Shown here: piece after piece, positions 9,353-17,629 of the stretch
Numbering within the stretch: the first letter of the stretch is position 1
Layout of the letters: every line of letters begins with the position of its first letter
NCBI GenBank assembly: GCA_036939355.1
Contig: JALLAP010000150.1
Coordinates: 1 to 19,348 of the forward strand
Length of the DNA stretch: 19,348 nt
Origin: Thalassiosira profunda
Taxonomy: Eukaryota > Bacillariophyta > Thalassiosirophyceae > Thalassiosirales > Thalassiosiraceae
Direction: 5' to 3'
Translations under genes and position numbers: made by a program
The notes under the pieces: model-generated
Told to the model about the DNA's origin: nothing
The model's database searches: none
What the model saw: only the letters and a program-made list of their open reading frames with translations

Positions 9353-11092
9353 TTACTCCATTAATTTCTTTATTGGATTGTTGCCCTTGCCATCGGCGTA
9401 TCCCAACGCCTTGTACCACAGAGGGCCCTTCTTCCAATTGTTCAGTTTCTGAAATGCATACCGATTGACCATTGAGTATCGGCGGCTGCGGTCCTCACTC
9501 TCGTCGTGCCTGAAATACGCCGATTTGGACAGCCACCGAAACACAAGGGCCACCCGAATGTGGTTCTCATCGTGGCTGTCTAAAATTTCTTGGGGGTACG
9601 ACAGCGTGTGGTGGTACATCTCGTCGTCGTTTGCAGTGTGAATGTAGATTGAGCCCTCGTCCAGAGGAATCGTTTTGACCAATTTGAGCCTTTTGTTGCC
9701 CTGTTTCTGCTCCTTGCGGTCCTCCTCCCAATTCTCCCGTGCTTCCCCTGCACTCATGGTATGGTCCTGGCCTTTTGCCGGGTCTGGCCGAATCAGGTGG
9801 TAGTCCATCGTATCTCCAATCGTAAGCATGACGACGTCGGAACCAAGGATAGTTGAACTGAAATATCTGTCGGCAGACGTGCTCGTCGTATCCATCTCTG
9901 GCTGCCCATTCGGATCCAATTTCTGCACTCCGCCGTCTTTGTGGATTCGCATTTCACCCTTGATGCTCAAATGCTTCGATGGTCCGGCAATGAACGGGTA
10001 CAGTTGAGCGGAGACCCAAAACGGAGGGCAGCATTTGGACAATGGAGACAATTCGTGCCATATGTGCTTCCAGACTGCGACGGAAATATCGTACAGAACT
10101 TCTGGCATGGGACGACATCGAACGTCAGCGTAGGCCCGATGGGCAGCACCGTACAGGGCAAAGCGTTGGCAATGCACTCCGAGCCGCGGAAATCTGCGCG
10201 GAGGGCCGTAGGAGCAGCCAAAATGAGCTCGGCGGGGTTGTGGCTGTTTCGTTTCCATAATGTTGCAGATCTCGGTGTAATAATATCCAGTCTTTCCAAC
10301 GTGGAAGTGATCGAATGCGTGCTCTCCGTCAAGCATCAGAGTTACGAACCCGTCGGGAGTGCAATTCTTCAACTTCTCGTAAAGGTTGTTGGGTAGCAGC
10401 AAATCCATCACCTGGTCGATCTTTCCCAGGAGCTCGTCAGGCATTCTGAACAGTTTGCCGCAGTTGCTGTGGTATAGTGGAGGGGTTCGTTCCACCCTGT
10501 TCTCCGTGAACGGCCGCGGTGGCAAGTGCTCGTGCTCCCTCGTCCGTTCGTCTGGGAACAACAGGTACGACAAGACGTCTGGCATCGTCCCCGGCGTCGT
10601 CCTCGATGGGTGGCAATCCTCGGGCTGGAAATCCTCGTACCATTTCGCTGTGCGGACGATGTGCTCTTTGAATGACCTTGCTTCGGCCACGTAGGGCATG
10701 CCGATTGACGGGAATTTGTACCATCTCACTTTCTTCTCCGTCGTTTCCGCGGCCCAGGCATCAAATACCGCCAGCCACTCCGGCGGTATCACATCACAGC
10801 GGTTGGTTGTCGCTTTGGGGGATAGAATTCCGGGGTGGATGCGATCTAGGACGGCAATTCGGGCCAACGATAGTTTCCGCCTGAAGGCTTGTGTCCGTTG
10901 TTTCATCATCCACTGGCCGAGCCTCTTCTCGTACAGATCGTCGGAGTTGCAATTGGGCCATCGCTCGTGCTCGTGAAAAACGCTCCATTCCCGGAGATGA
11001 TCGGACTGGGCTAACCAGTGGGCGTCGAGCAACATTCCATTCTCGTACCACGCCTTCCATTCGTCGTCGACGCCGAATAATAGGTCGTTCAT
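9353..11092 (-). CDS. HA-like domain fused to AlkB-like 2OG-Fe(II) dioxygenase, transposon cargo
   Basis: Predicted 579-residue protein. The start at 11092-11090 is the first ATG a transcript from the right terminal repeat would meet. Residues about 9-80 resemble the helicase-associated (HA) fold common in diatoms (WSVFHEHERWPN...RLGQWMMKQR...KLSLARIAVLD). A middle region of about 250 residues is unrecognised. The C-terminal third has the AlkB pattern: an LYPF strand, then H384-x-D386 (MRIHKDGG), an ILGSDVVMLTIGD strand, EGSIYIHTANDDEMYHH with the second metal histidine (494 or 495), then R513 and R519 in RVALVFRW. AlkB likewise has two arginines six residues apart. Such enzymes oxidise methyl groups on DNA, RNA or protein using 2-oxoglutarate and Fe(II). 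The assignment is by motif, without a database search. Convergent with the transposase inside the same terminal repeats. Confidence 0.65.
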   Translation of the reverse strand: MNDLLFGVDDEWKAWYENGMLLDAHWLAQSDHLREWSVFHEHERWPNCNSDDLYEKRLGQWMMKQRTQAFRRKLSLARIAVLDRIHPGILSPKATTNRCDVIPPEWLAVFDAWAAETTEKKVRWYKFPSIGMPYVAEARSFKEHIVRTAKWYEDFQPEDCHPSRTTPGTMPDVLSYLLFPDERTREHEHLPPRPFTENRVERTPPLYHSNCGKLFRMPDELLGKIDQVMDLLLPNNLYEKLKNCTPDGFVTLMLDGEHAFDHFHVGKTGYYYTEICNIMETKQPQPRRAHFGCSYGPPRRFPRLGVHCQRFALYGAAHRAYADVRCRPMPEVLYDISVAVWKHIWHELSPLSKCCPPFWVSAQLYPFIAGPSKHLSIKGEMRIHKDGGVQKLDPNGQPEMDTTSTSADRYFSSTILGSDVVMLTIGDTMDYHLIRPDPAKGQDHTMSAGEARENWEEDRKEQKQGNKRLKLVKTIPLDEGSIYIHTANDDEMYHHTLSYPQEILDSHDENHIRVALVFRWLSKSAYFRHDESEDRSRRYSMVNRYAFQKLNNWKKGPLWYKALGYADGKGNNPIKKLME

Positions 11093-11769
11093 ATTGCACG
11101 ATGCCCTGCCGTCGGTGCAATTGCAATCGTTCCGGACGACGACGCGGCCGGGCACACGTCGGCCCAGCGACGGGGCGGCGACGCAGCGTGACGCCGAGAG
11201 GCGGTACGCTCGTGCTGAGGGCGGCGGAGAGCACGAGGACGCCGCCGGTGGTGGTGGGCGTCCAGGCCGCCAGCGTTGAGGCCGTCGGTGCCGGTGCCGT
11301 CGGTGCGGACGTGGTGCACGAGGACGACGACGACGGGGCGCACGAGAGCGGTACGGCGGCGTGGGCGGTGGCGTTGAGGACGGCGTGTACAGACGCGTGG
11401 GCGGCGGCGGCGACGACGGCGGCAACGACGGTGACGAGGGCGGAGGCGGAGAGCAGGAGGGTGCACGAAGACGGTGTCGTGAGGGCGGGGGTCGACGGCA
11501 GCACGACGGCAGCGACAAAGGCGTGGACGGCGGCGTGGGCGACGTGGAGAAAGGCCGAGGACGGGACCAGAGGGAGGGGTTGCCGGCCTTGACGATGGTG
11601 AGAGAGGCAAGTCTGTTGCAGCGCAGCTGATGCAGGCCGGCGGGGGCTTTGCGGTGTGATCCGCACCTGAGTTGGGCGGGGGCGGGAGGTTGGAGGGGGA
11701 GTGAAACCTACGGAGGAAACCTACGGAGGAACTCTGGTACTCGAGGGCTGCTCAACGCTCAACGGACTG
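11093..11769 (-). promoter_or_regulatory. Right subterminal arm and ATG-free leader of the dioxygenase gene
   Basis: A 677-bp GC-rich arm. Read on the minus strand, it contains no ATG from the end of the right terminal repeat to the dioxygenase start at 11092. It is dominated by GCC/GTC/CGC trinucleotide-like runs whose composition mirrors the left arm. Long open frames across it (for example to 11518 and 11666) have no ATG and encode only P/R/S- or A-rich low complexity, so I treat them as non-coding. Confidence 0.5.
11703..11728 (+). repeat. 13-bp tandem duplication in the right subterminal region
   Basis: GAAACCTACGGAG occurs twice head to tail (11703-11715, 11716-11728), about 40 bp inside the right terminal repeat. 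It could be a binding site or a slippage product; no counterpart was seen in the left arm. Confidence 0.8.
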
Positions 11770-11824
11770 GCGTTGCGATGCGGGAGGATCCCCACGAGAA
11801 AATACGGGAGGATCCCAACTTGTG
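11770..11824 (-). repeat. Right terminal inverted repeat (55 bp)
   Basis: Exact reverse complement of 4020-4074, ending ...CCCAACTTGTG. Directly followed by the 13-bp flanking duplication. It lies about 110 bp upstream of the KEA start codon, so a promoter in this repeat or an enhancer in the element could affect that gene. Confidence 0.92.
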
Positions 11825-11837
11825 CGACAGGGACGAG
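11825..11837 (+). repeat. Right copy of the target-site duplication
   Basis: CGACAGGGACGAG, identical to 4007-4019 at the other end of the element, in direct orientation. The match without any decay argues for a young insertion. Confidence 0.8.
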
Positions 11838-11932
11838 GAAGCAGACTGCTTCCTTCCTCGCGGTTGAACCATGTGAAGATCGCCCCGGCAACCCGCCCAT
11901 AGTTCACGCCGCCGACGAAGGAGGACCGAGCA

Positions 11933-14089
11933 ATGGACGAGGCGATCCGCAGAGAGGGCCGTCGGCGGCGACGGCGGCGCACAGGCGGCCGCTGGGGCGT
12001 CCTGGCCGTCCTCAGCCGAGCACATCTCGTGCGCGGATTCCAGCTTCCTCGCCCCTCGCAACACGGGCTCAAGCGGCCGGCCGACAGCTTCCGCCCCAGC
12101 GATGCTCCAAGAACGTTGCTTCGAGCTCCATCAATCTCGCAATCGACCTCGCTGCAAGCAGCGCCACCTCTAAACGAAATCCTCGACAACCTCCCCTTCG
12201 AGGACATCTCCCGCCAGCTCTCCGACGCCCTCGACATCGGGGCCGACTTCCTCTTCGATTCCGAAAGCCTCTCGGCCGGTCGTCGATTCCCGTCGATTCC
12301 CGAGGCCGAGACGAGCATCGTGCTGGAGAGCGTGGGACAGGACTTGCTTTTGTTTTTGGGGAGCTCTGTGGCCGTGACATTGGCGAGCGCGGCGTTGGGC
12401 ACCAGCCCCATACTGGGATATCTTGTGGCAGGGGCAATCTTGGGGCCGCACGGGTTGGATATCTTCTCAAACGCTAAAGCAGATGTCGAGCTGGGAGATT
12501 TCGGGATTCTGTTCCTCCTCTTTTCCGAGGGATTGGAGGTGTCGTCGGCCAGATTGAAGAAGCTATCCAACTATCTGCCGTTGGGGTTTGCCCAAATCTC
12601 GCTGACAACGGGTGTCATCACGGCCGCGATATTGCTCGGGGCGCCTCAGTTCCTGGACAAGGTATTGCCGCTGGACGAGGGATTCATCGACATACAGAAT
12701 CCGACCGAGGCAGTGGTGCTGGCGCTGGCGGGAACGCTGAGTACGTCCGCGTTCATATTTCCGGTGCTTAAAGAGCGGGGATGGGAGGGCGAGAATGCGG
12801 GACAGGCAGCCACCTCGATCTTATTGTTGCAGGACCTCTTCGTGGCGCCGTTGCTGGTCGTCATGCCGTACGTCGTGGGGCAAGGACCCACTGACTTTGC
12901 GGCGATTGGCTTCCTCACCGCCAAGGCGGCCGTTGGGTTCGGTCTCGTCATGTACATTGGATCGTTCATTCTGCAGCGATTGTACGGTGTCGTTGCCGGG
13001 ACGAGATCAACAGAGACATTCGTGGCGTTGTCTTTGTTGGTGAGCGTGGGGATGGGAACGGCGGCCAAGATGCTGGGGCTCACAGATACCGCCGGGGCGT
13101 TCGCGGCCGGGGTGCTGTTGGCCAACACGCCCTTCCGGGCGCAGATCCAGGCAGATATCCTGCCGTTCAAGGGCATATTGCTGGGCATCTTTTTCATGGA
13201 CGCAGGAAGTCTCTTCGATTCCGACTTGGTGCTCTCGGAGCTGCCCACGGTGCTCACCGGTGCTCTGTCGCTGATTTTGCTCAAGGCTCTGACCGTTGCC
13301 GCCGCCACTCGAGTGCCTCGTTGGATGGAGCCCAATCGACTAGAGCCCTACGATGCGGTCAAACTGGCCTTTTTACTCTCCGGAGGCGGCGAATTTGCTT
13401 TTGTGGTGTTGGCCCTGGCAGAGAAATTGGAGGTACTGCCGAAGGATTTGGGTGGGCTGCTCACTGCCATTGTCCTGATCACAATGGCAGTCACGCCACT
13501 GCTTGGCCAAGCTGCGGCGGTAGCATCGAAAGCGTTTGCCTCCATCTCAGTGAGCACTGAAGCCAGAGAATCGGCGGAAGAGAGCCAGGTGGCAGAGGAT
13601 GCCGTGATAGTGTGTGGATACGGAGGTATTGGGAAGGAAATTATCAACAAACTGGGCGATGCACATGCCGCACAGACGAACGACGGATCAAGTGACACTT
13701 ATTTGCCGCAGGTGGTGGCGTTCGACACGGACCCGTCATTGATATACAATATACTGTTGCCCTCGCAGAATGTGGCGGTCATTTACGGAGATGGCGAGAA
13801 CCCGGAGGTCTTTCGATCGCATGGAGTGGACAACCCTAGAGCAATCTTCATATCGTACGAGGATCACGAGCAGGTGATGGCGGCGACGTCGCGGTTGCGA
13901 ACATCGTTCGTCGGTGCTCCAATTTACACGCGTGCCCAATCGAGAGAAGAGGCAGAGGAGCTTAAATCTGCCGGCGCAACGGAAGTGGTGGTGGAGATGG
14001 ACGAATTGCCACGATCGTCTCCGTACTTTTTGCTTGGAGGAGAGGATGGCGAGGATGAGACGGCAATACCAATAAGAAATCTTCACTGA
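11933..14089 (+). CDS. KEA-type K+/H+ antiporter (CPA2 family) with RCK domain
   Basis: 718-residue intronless gene. The N-terminal ~90 residues are basic and Ser/Pro-rich (a run of arginines, then a weak hydrophobic stretch GVLAVL and RGFQLP). They could be a plastid-targeting extension, but no clean signal peptide is seen. A Na+/H+-exchanger-type membrane domain spans about 130-540, with GTSPILGYLVAGAILGPHGL, FGILFLLFSEGLE and the Q300-D301 pair of the KefC/KEA group. A Rossmann RCK (TrkA-N) domain begins near 556 with GYGGIG at 562-567 and ends near 690. KEA proteins exchange K+ for H+ across chloroplast envelope or thylakoid membranes and are gated by nucleotides through the RCK domain. 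Plastid location is inferred from family. The transposon ends about 95 bp before the ATG. The gene converges on the SPRY gene with 149 bp between. Confidence 0.85.
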   Translation: MDEAIRREGRRRRRRRTGGRWGVLAVLSRAHLVRGFQLPRPSQHGLKRPADSFRPSDAPRTLLRAPSISQSTSLQAAPPLNEILDNLPFEDISRQLSDALDIGADFLFDSESLSAGRRFPSIPEAETSIVLESVGQDLLLFLGSSVAVTLASAALGTSPILGYLVAGAILGPHGLDIFSNAKADVELGDFGILFLLFSEGLEVSSARLKKLSNYLPLGFAQISLTTGVITAAILLGAPQFLDKVLPLDEGFIDIQNPTEAVVLALAGTLSTSAFIFPVLKERGWEGENAGQAATSILLLQDLFVAPLLVVMPYVVGQGPTDFAAIGFLTAKAAVGFGLVMYIGSFILQRLYGVVAGTRSTETFVALSLLVSVGMGTAAKMLGLTDTAGAFAAGVLLANTPFRAQIQADILPFKGILLGIFFMDAGSLFDSDLVLSELPTVLTGALSLILLKALTVAAATRVPRWMEPNRLEPYDAVKLAFLLSGGGEFAFVVLALAEKLEVLPKDLGGLLTAIVLITMAVTPLLGQAAAVASKAFASISVSTEARESAEESQVAEDAVIVCGYGGIGKEIINKLGDAHAAQTNDGSSDTYLPQVVAFDTDPSLIYNILLPSQNVAVIYGDGENPEVFRSHGVDNPRAIFISYEDHEQVMAATSRLRTSFVGAPIYTRAQSREEAEELKSAGATEVVVEMDELPRSSPYFLLGGEDGEDETAIPIRNLH

Positions 14090-14238
14090 TGCCACCGCAG
14101 AAACGATACAATCATCGGCATGCACGATACTTATGATTTACTCCAAGTAGATCCAAGTTTCGCTGCATTTCTCTCTAGAGTGGCGAGCTGTGTACATCTA
14201 ATGCACACAGGAGGCGGCTCGATGCAACCAAGGATTGC

Positions 14239-15162
14239 TCAAGCACGCTTGAAGAAATCCGAGATCTTTGCCTGGCTGCCATCGTCGACCGATCCCTTCT
14301 TGATGCGAACGGTGGTGCCATCCTGAATGTCGACAATCGTGACAGCCCAAACGTACTCCCCGGTCAGACCTGTTTTCAGCACGCCGAGCTCCTTGCGCTC
14401 GTCCTTGCCAAATTGTTCGAAAACGGAGAGGCTTCCCGCGTCCAAATCCAGGAGCAGACCGAGGGTGACGCGCTCTCTGCGACAGTGCGTCCATTCCCCC
14501 CAGTCCGGCACGTCCTCGCGTTTGTCCTTCTTCGTATCGAAGCAGCTGCTCCCGTCCGACCAACTGCCATTTTTCTTCCCCGGCTCGAGCAGGCGCATGC
14601 ACGCGTGAACATTCCCACTCCCCCAACGCGAGGCCTTCGCCTGGAGCAGCTCCCCGTAGCTGTCGAAGATGGGAGAGAAGCCCCCCCCAAACGTTTTGCT
14701 ATGGTAGCCATCCAGCTTCAACCCGGGGCGCATGATTCCGATGTGAACCAGGCTCGCCTGACATCCACTCCGCTGGAACGTCGCGTAATGCTTTCCCTTG
14801 GACATCACGCCGTTGGCAATGGCACAAGACAATCCTTTGCTGCACGACGACACCTCATTTTTGTACGGTTCGTTGATTTCATTTTCGCCAAGGGCGGTAG
14901 TAAACAGCAACGATTTTCCAACGCCCTTGTCCGAAATCTTCAGCTTCTTCTTCATAGAGGGATTGGCATCGCTGCAGTCCGACTTGGGCGTCACATTCCG
15001 GCTCTCCGTCAGCCGCTCCACGAGGTCGCGCTTTTCGATGCAGTCCCGATAGCCGATGCCACGGTCGTCGAGGAGGCGCTTGAGCTCCTTGATCGAGAGG
15101 GAGGAGTAATCCTGACCGCCGGCGGCATTGCCGCGCTTCCTATTCTCCTTCGTGGTCGACAT
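14239..15162 (-). CDS. SAP-like / SPRY-domain protein with C-terminal PIP box
   Basis: 307 residues from the ATG at 15162-15160 (MSTTKENRKRG). The frame stays open upstream, and another in-frame Met exists near MLIMLANC, but the chosen start gives a hydrophilic nuclear-type N-terminus directly before the first domain. Residues 20-53 (LSIKELKRLLDDRG...EKRDLVERL) look like a SAP/ARMET-C helix-loop-helix. Residues about 100-285 form a SPRY/B30.2 domain (KGKHYATFQ, GLLLDLDAGSLSVFEQFG, LTGEYVWAVTI), a protein-interaction fold. The last residues contain QAKISDFF (297-304), an exact match to the PCNA-interacting motif Q-x-x-[ILM]-x-x-[FY]-[FY], followed by basic KR. This suggests a chromatin or replication-linked adaptor. 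The domains are visible; the PCNA link is inferred from the motif. Divergent from the MYND gene. Confidence 0.75.
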   Translation of the reverse strand: MSTTKENRKRGNAAGGQDYSSLSIKELKRLLDDRGIGYRDCIEKRDLVERLTESRNVTPKSDCSDANPSMKKKLKISDKGVGKSLLFTTALGENEINEPYKNEVSSCSKGLSCAIANGVMSKGKHYATFQRSGCQASLVHIGIMRPGLKLDGYHSKTFGGGFSPIFDSYGELLQAKASRWGSGNVHACMRLLEPGKKNGSWSDGSSCFDTKKDKREDVPDWGEWTHCRRERVTLGLLLDLDAGSLSVFEQFGKDERKELGVLKTGLTGEYVWAVTIVDIQDGTTVRIKKGSVDDGSQAKISDFFKRA

Positions 15163-15782
15163 GATGTGTCGTGCTTTAGGATTCTGTGTAGGGGGGCCGA
15201 GACCGAGAGAACAATTAGCAAGCATTATGAGCATGGGTAATATGTTGCGCAAGAGGGCCGCGACGAGCAACGGCGTCACGCGATCGCCGATGACGCGGTT
15301 GGCAGCTCGTGCCCGTCGGGGGATATACCGCGCCACCAGAGCCGCCACCGCCACCGCCACCAGCCCTGCACACTCACACAGTCGGGCCGGCACGGCCCAC
15401 GCCACCCACGCCAAGACTCACCGCTGCCTCTGTTGGAGGCTCCGCCGCGAAAAATGGAGGGGGCGCCGCGATAGGCGGGCGCCGGGGAGCAGGGGGAAGC
15501 GGATTCAGTCCCGTAAGTCCAATGCGGGACTCCGCTCCTCCTCCGCCTCCTCCTCCCCGCCCGCCCACGCCACACACCGCGCTCCCCCCGCGCCCCCGCG
15601 CCTCCCCAGAGCCTCTCCTTCCGACGATCCAGACCGCCTCCATCGTGTCGCCCGCATCCGTGCTGAGCACTGGATCTCCCGAGACAGGTGAATATTGCGC
15701 TGTCGCAGCCCGCGTAATAATTTGCTCCATATCCACACAACCTCGCACGCCAAACGGATGGGACCACGAGCAACAAAAATAA
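15163..15782. promoter_or_regulatory. Divergent intergenic region between SPRY and MYND genes
   Basis: 620 bp upstream of both flanking start codons. The middle (about 15300-15610) is very GC-rich, with CCTCC/GCC runs that yield open frames encoding proline- or glycine-rich low complexity without a convincing ATG or domain. I see no gene, RNA gene or clear TATA box. It presumably carries both promoters. Confidence 0.45.
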
Positions 15783-17439
15783 ATGCCGACCATCGACGAG
15801 ATCTTTCCCAAGCACGCCTCCTCCAACGACGAGGTCGCCTGGGGTGGCCGGGGAAATTTGCCTCAGGAGCGGGCCACCTACAGCGCAAAGCGCCGCCAGA
15901 TGGATCTTGATGTGAGTGCGACACATGATGTGCGATGATGCTCGTTGCTTCTTGCAGTGCACCACGACCTAACCCAACCTCGATGGTATTCATAGCTGAT
16001 CTATGACAATTGGAACACTCTCCCCCAAGACGCACTAGACGGCACGGTCAACATATCCAACGTCCCGAAGAAAATTCAGAAGAGATACAGTCGTGCTGTG
16101 AAAGTGCATTACGATCGGTTGTTGGGCAGAGATACGGACTGGCAGGTCAATGATGGTCCCCTCTTCCCGCGTCAGAAGGTGCACTCGTTGGGGATGCTAG
16201 AGGACATGCAGAAGCTTCTACCCAACCACGGTGCCAAAAAGATCAGCGATTTGCCCCTCGACTCTTTTCGATCGGAGGCCAAGAAGTGGGACCAGGCGGA
16301 AGATAAGGGGCTTACCATTCTGAGGTATTGGCAGTATTATCGAGCGGCGAACTATGTCCGACTCCACGAATACAAGCCCGTGACGTCCCTTCGATACATC
16401 AACGAGGGCCTCTCTCTGATGCCGCCCCTGCAGCGGGGCGAACTCCCGCACAAAATGGAAGTGTTGGGACGATTGCAACGCTACTATGCGTTGGCTGATG
16501 TGGGGGAAGAAGAGCAGGCCCACGCGGAGTGTCGGGCCATCCTTGCCGCGGTGCGGCTCCTCCACTTCGAGAAGAGGGTGGACATGTATGACTCCAGTGA
16601 CATACTGATTGGGAAGCTCGACATCCTGCCCCACCAGTTCATCAAACGCGCCGTCAAATTGAAGATGAAGGAGGAGGGAGCCTGCCGACCCTACTTTAGC
16701 CGCGACGAACGGCTGGGCTTGATGAAGGAGTTGGGGATTGGAACTTACTCTGCGGGTCGGTACCAATGCCACGCGTGCGGCAGGACCAAATCGAAGAGAA
16801 GTGGACAAGATCGCGTGAAAGAGCTGTCGTTGTGCTCGGGGTGCGCCGAGGTGTGGTATTGCTCCGTCGAATGCAGCAAAAAGGGCTGGAAGGGTGGGCA
16901 CAAGCAACAGTGTGGGTCCCTCCCCATTGAACTGCCAATCAAACTTTCGCGCACTGGATACATGAAGATCCTTGGAGATATGATGACCGGGATCTGTATC
17001 ATTGACAACAAAGGGGGCGACTACGTGCTCGCTCTCGCCCAAGATGGCGAACTGCACGAGGACAGGATCATTTACGATGTGCTGTCTGACAATGAAATTG
17101 CGATCGAGGAGGATGAGAATGGGGCTTCAGGATCAATGGAAGAAATGTTTGACGGCTTGGGATTTGGCGGAGGTTTGTTTTTCGGTGGATTGGGGAGAGG
17201 ATCCTCTGGTCTTTCCGCCAATGAACGGATGACTCGAGCGACAGCCTCAGCAGATGCCAAGTCTGGGATGTCTGCAAAAGAGTTGCACGACACACGTGCA
17301 GCTTGTGGGGACTGGCTTCAGGGCTTATCAAAGGTCCCGTACAACAAGAAATGGTGAGTTCACTTCTTAGGAAGAGGAGAGACGTCGAATCTTGAGTAGC
17401 TCACGCATTGTTTTCTCCCAAAGGCCCGACGACTTCTAG
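15783..17439 (+). CDS. MYND-type zinc finger protein, three exons
   Basis: Exons 15783-15911, 15996-17353 and 17424-17439 give 500 residues. The ATG at 15783 follows an AAAAATAA stretch. Intron 1 (84 bp, GTGAGT...CATAG) removes in-frame stops; the nearer CAG at 15957 would lead at once to a stop, so the later acceptor is used. Intron 2 (70 bp, GTGAGT...CAAAG) splits a tryptophan codon, and the last exon adds only WPDDF before TAG. A MYND finger lies at 301-349 (C-x2-C...C-x2-C-x4-YC-x3-C...H-x3-C), a protein-binding zinc module. The region before it (about 110-250) is helical and TPR-like by composition (ADVGEEEQAHAECRAIL). The C-terminus is Gly-rich (FGGGLFFGGLGRG). MYND proteins of this build are numerous in diatoms, with no settled function. 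The partner is unknown. Confidence 0.8.
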
Positions 17440-17629
17440 ACTTCTTCTGGATAGAGATGAGAGACCGGGATGGCTAAGCAGGGGGCGGTGGAGGAACCGG
17501 CCACCAGAGGCAATACGAGGGCAGGCGAGAAGTTCTCAGCTACCTTCATTTTTGTGCATACAGACATATTGATAATACCATTTATCCAACAAGTAGAATC
17601 AGTTGACATCCATTTCTTCCTTTGATTGC
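17440..17629. other. Short convergent intergenic region
   Basis: 190 bp between the MYND stop and the stop of the DUF285 gene on the other strand. No gene seen; it presumably holds both 3' untranslated regions. Confidence 0.5.

Larger units (their letters stand above)
4020..11824. mobile_element. 7.8-kb Mutator-like DNA transposon with transposase and AlkB-like dioxygenase
   Basis: The element is bounded by perfect 55-bp terminal inverted repeats (4020-4074 and 11770-11824) and flanked by a 13-bp direct repeat. It holds two convergent genes. The transposase reads right from the left end (4475-8969); an HA-like/AlkB-like dioxygenase reads left from the right end (11092-9353). This layout parallels maize MuDR, where transposase and accessory gene converge from promoters at the two terminal repeats. 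Perfect repeats, an intact flanking duplication and two open genes suggest a recent and perhaps autonomous copy. Assignment to the Mutator superfamily rests on the transposase (DDE core with C-x2-H, SWIM finger) and the long terminal repeats. The boundaries are read directly from the sequence; activity is inference. Confidence 0.85.

Noticed and set aside
11093..11666. Minus-strand open frames extending the dioxygenase gene upstream and a 290-codon overlapping frame
   Set aside because: No ATG exists on that strand between 11093 and 11824, and the translations are simple P/R/S or A/S/T runs. They follow from GC-rich trinucleotide sequence.
12646..13335. 229-codon minus-strand frame inside the KEA gene
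   Set aside because: Antisense shadow of a well-supported antiporter; no domain.
15309..15782. Open frame of 157 codons, proline-rich, upstream of the MYND gene
   Set aside because: It begins at a GTG, encodes low-complexity Pro/Ala/Thr sequence from GC-rich DNA, has no domain, and ends at the base before the MYND start codon. It fits promoter or leader sequence better.
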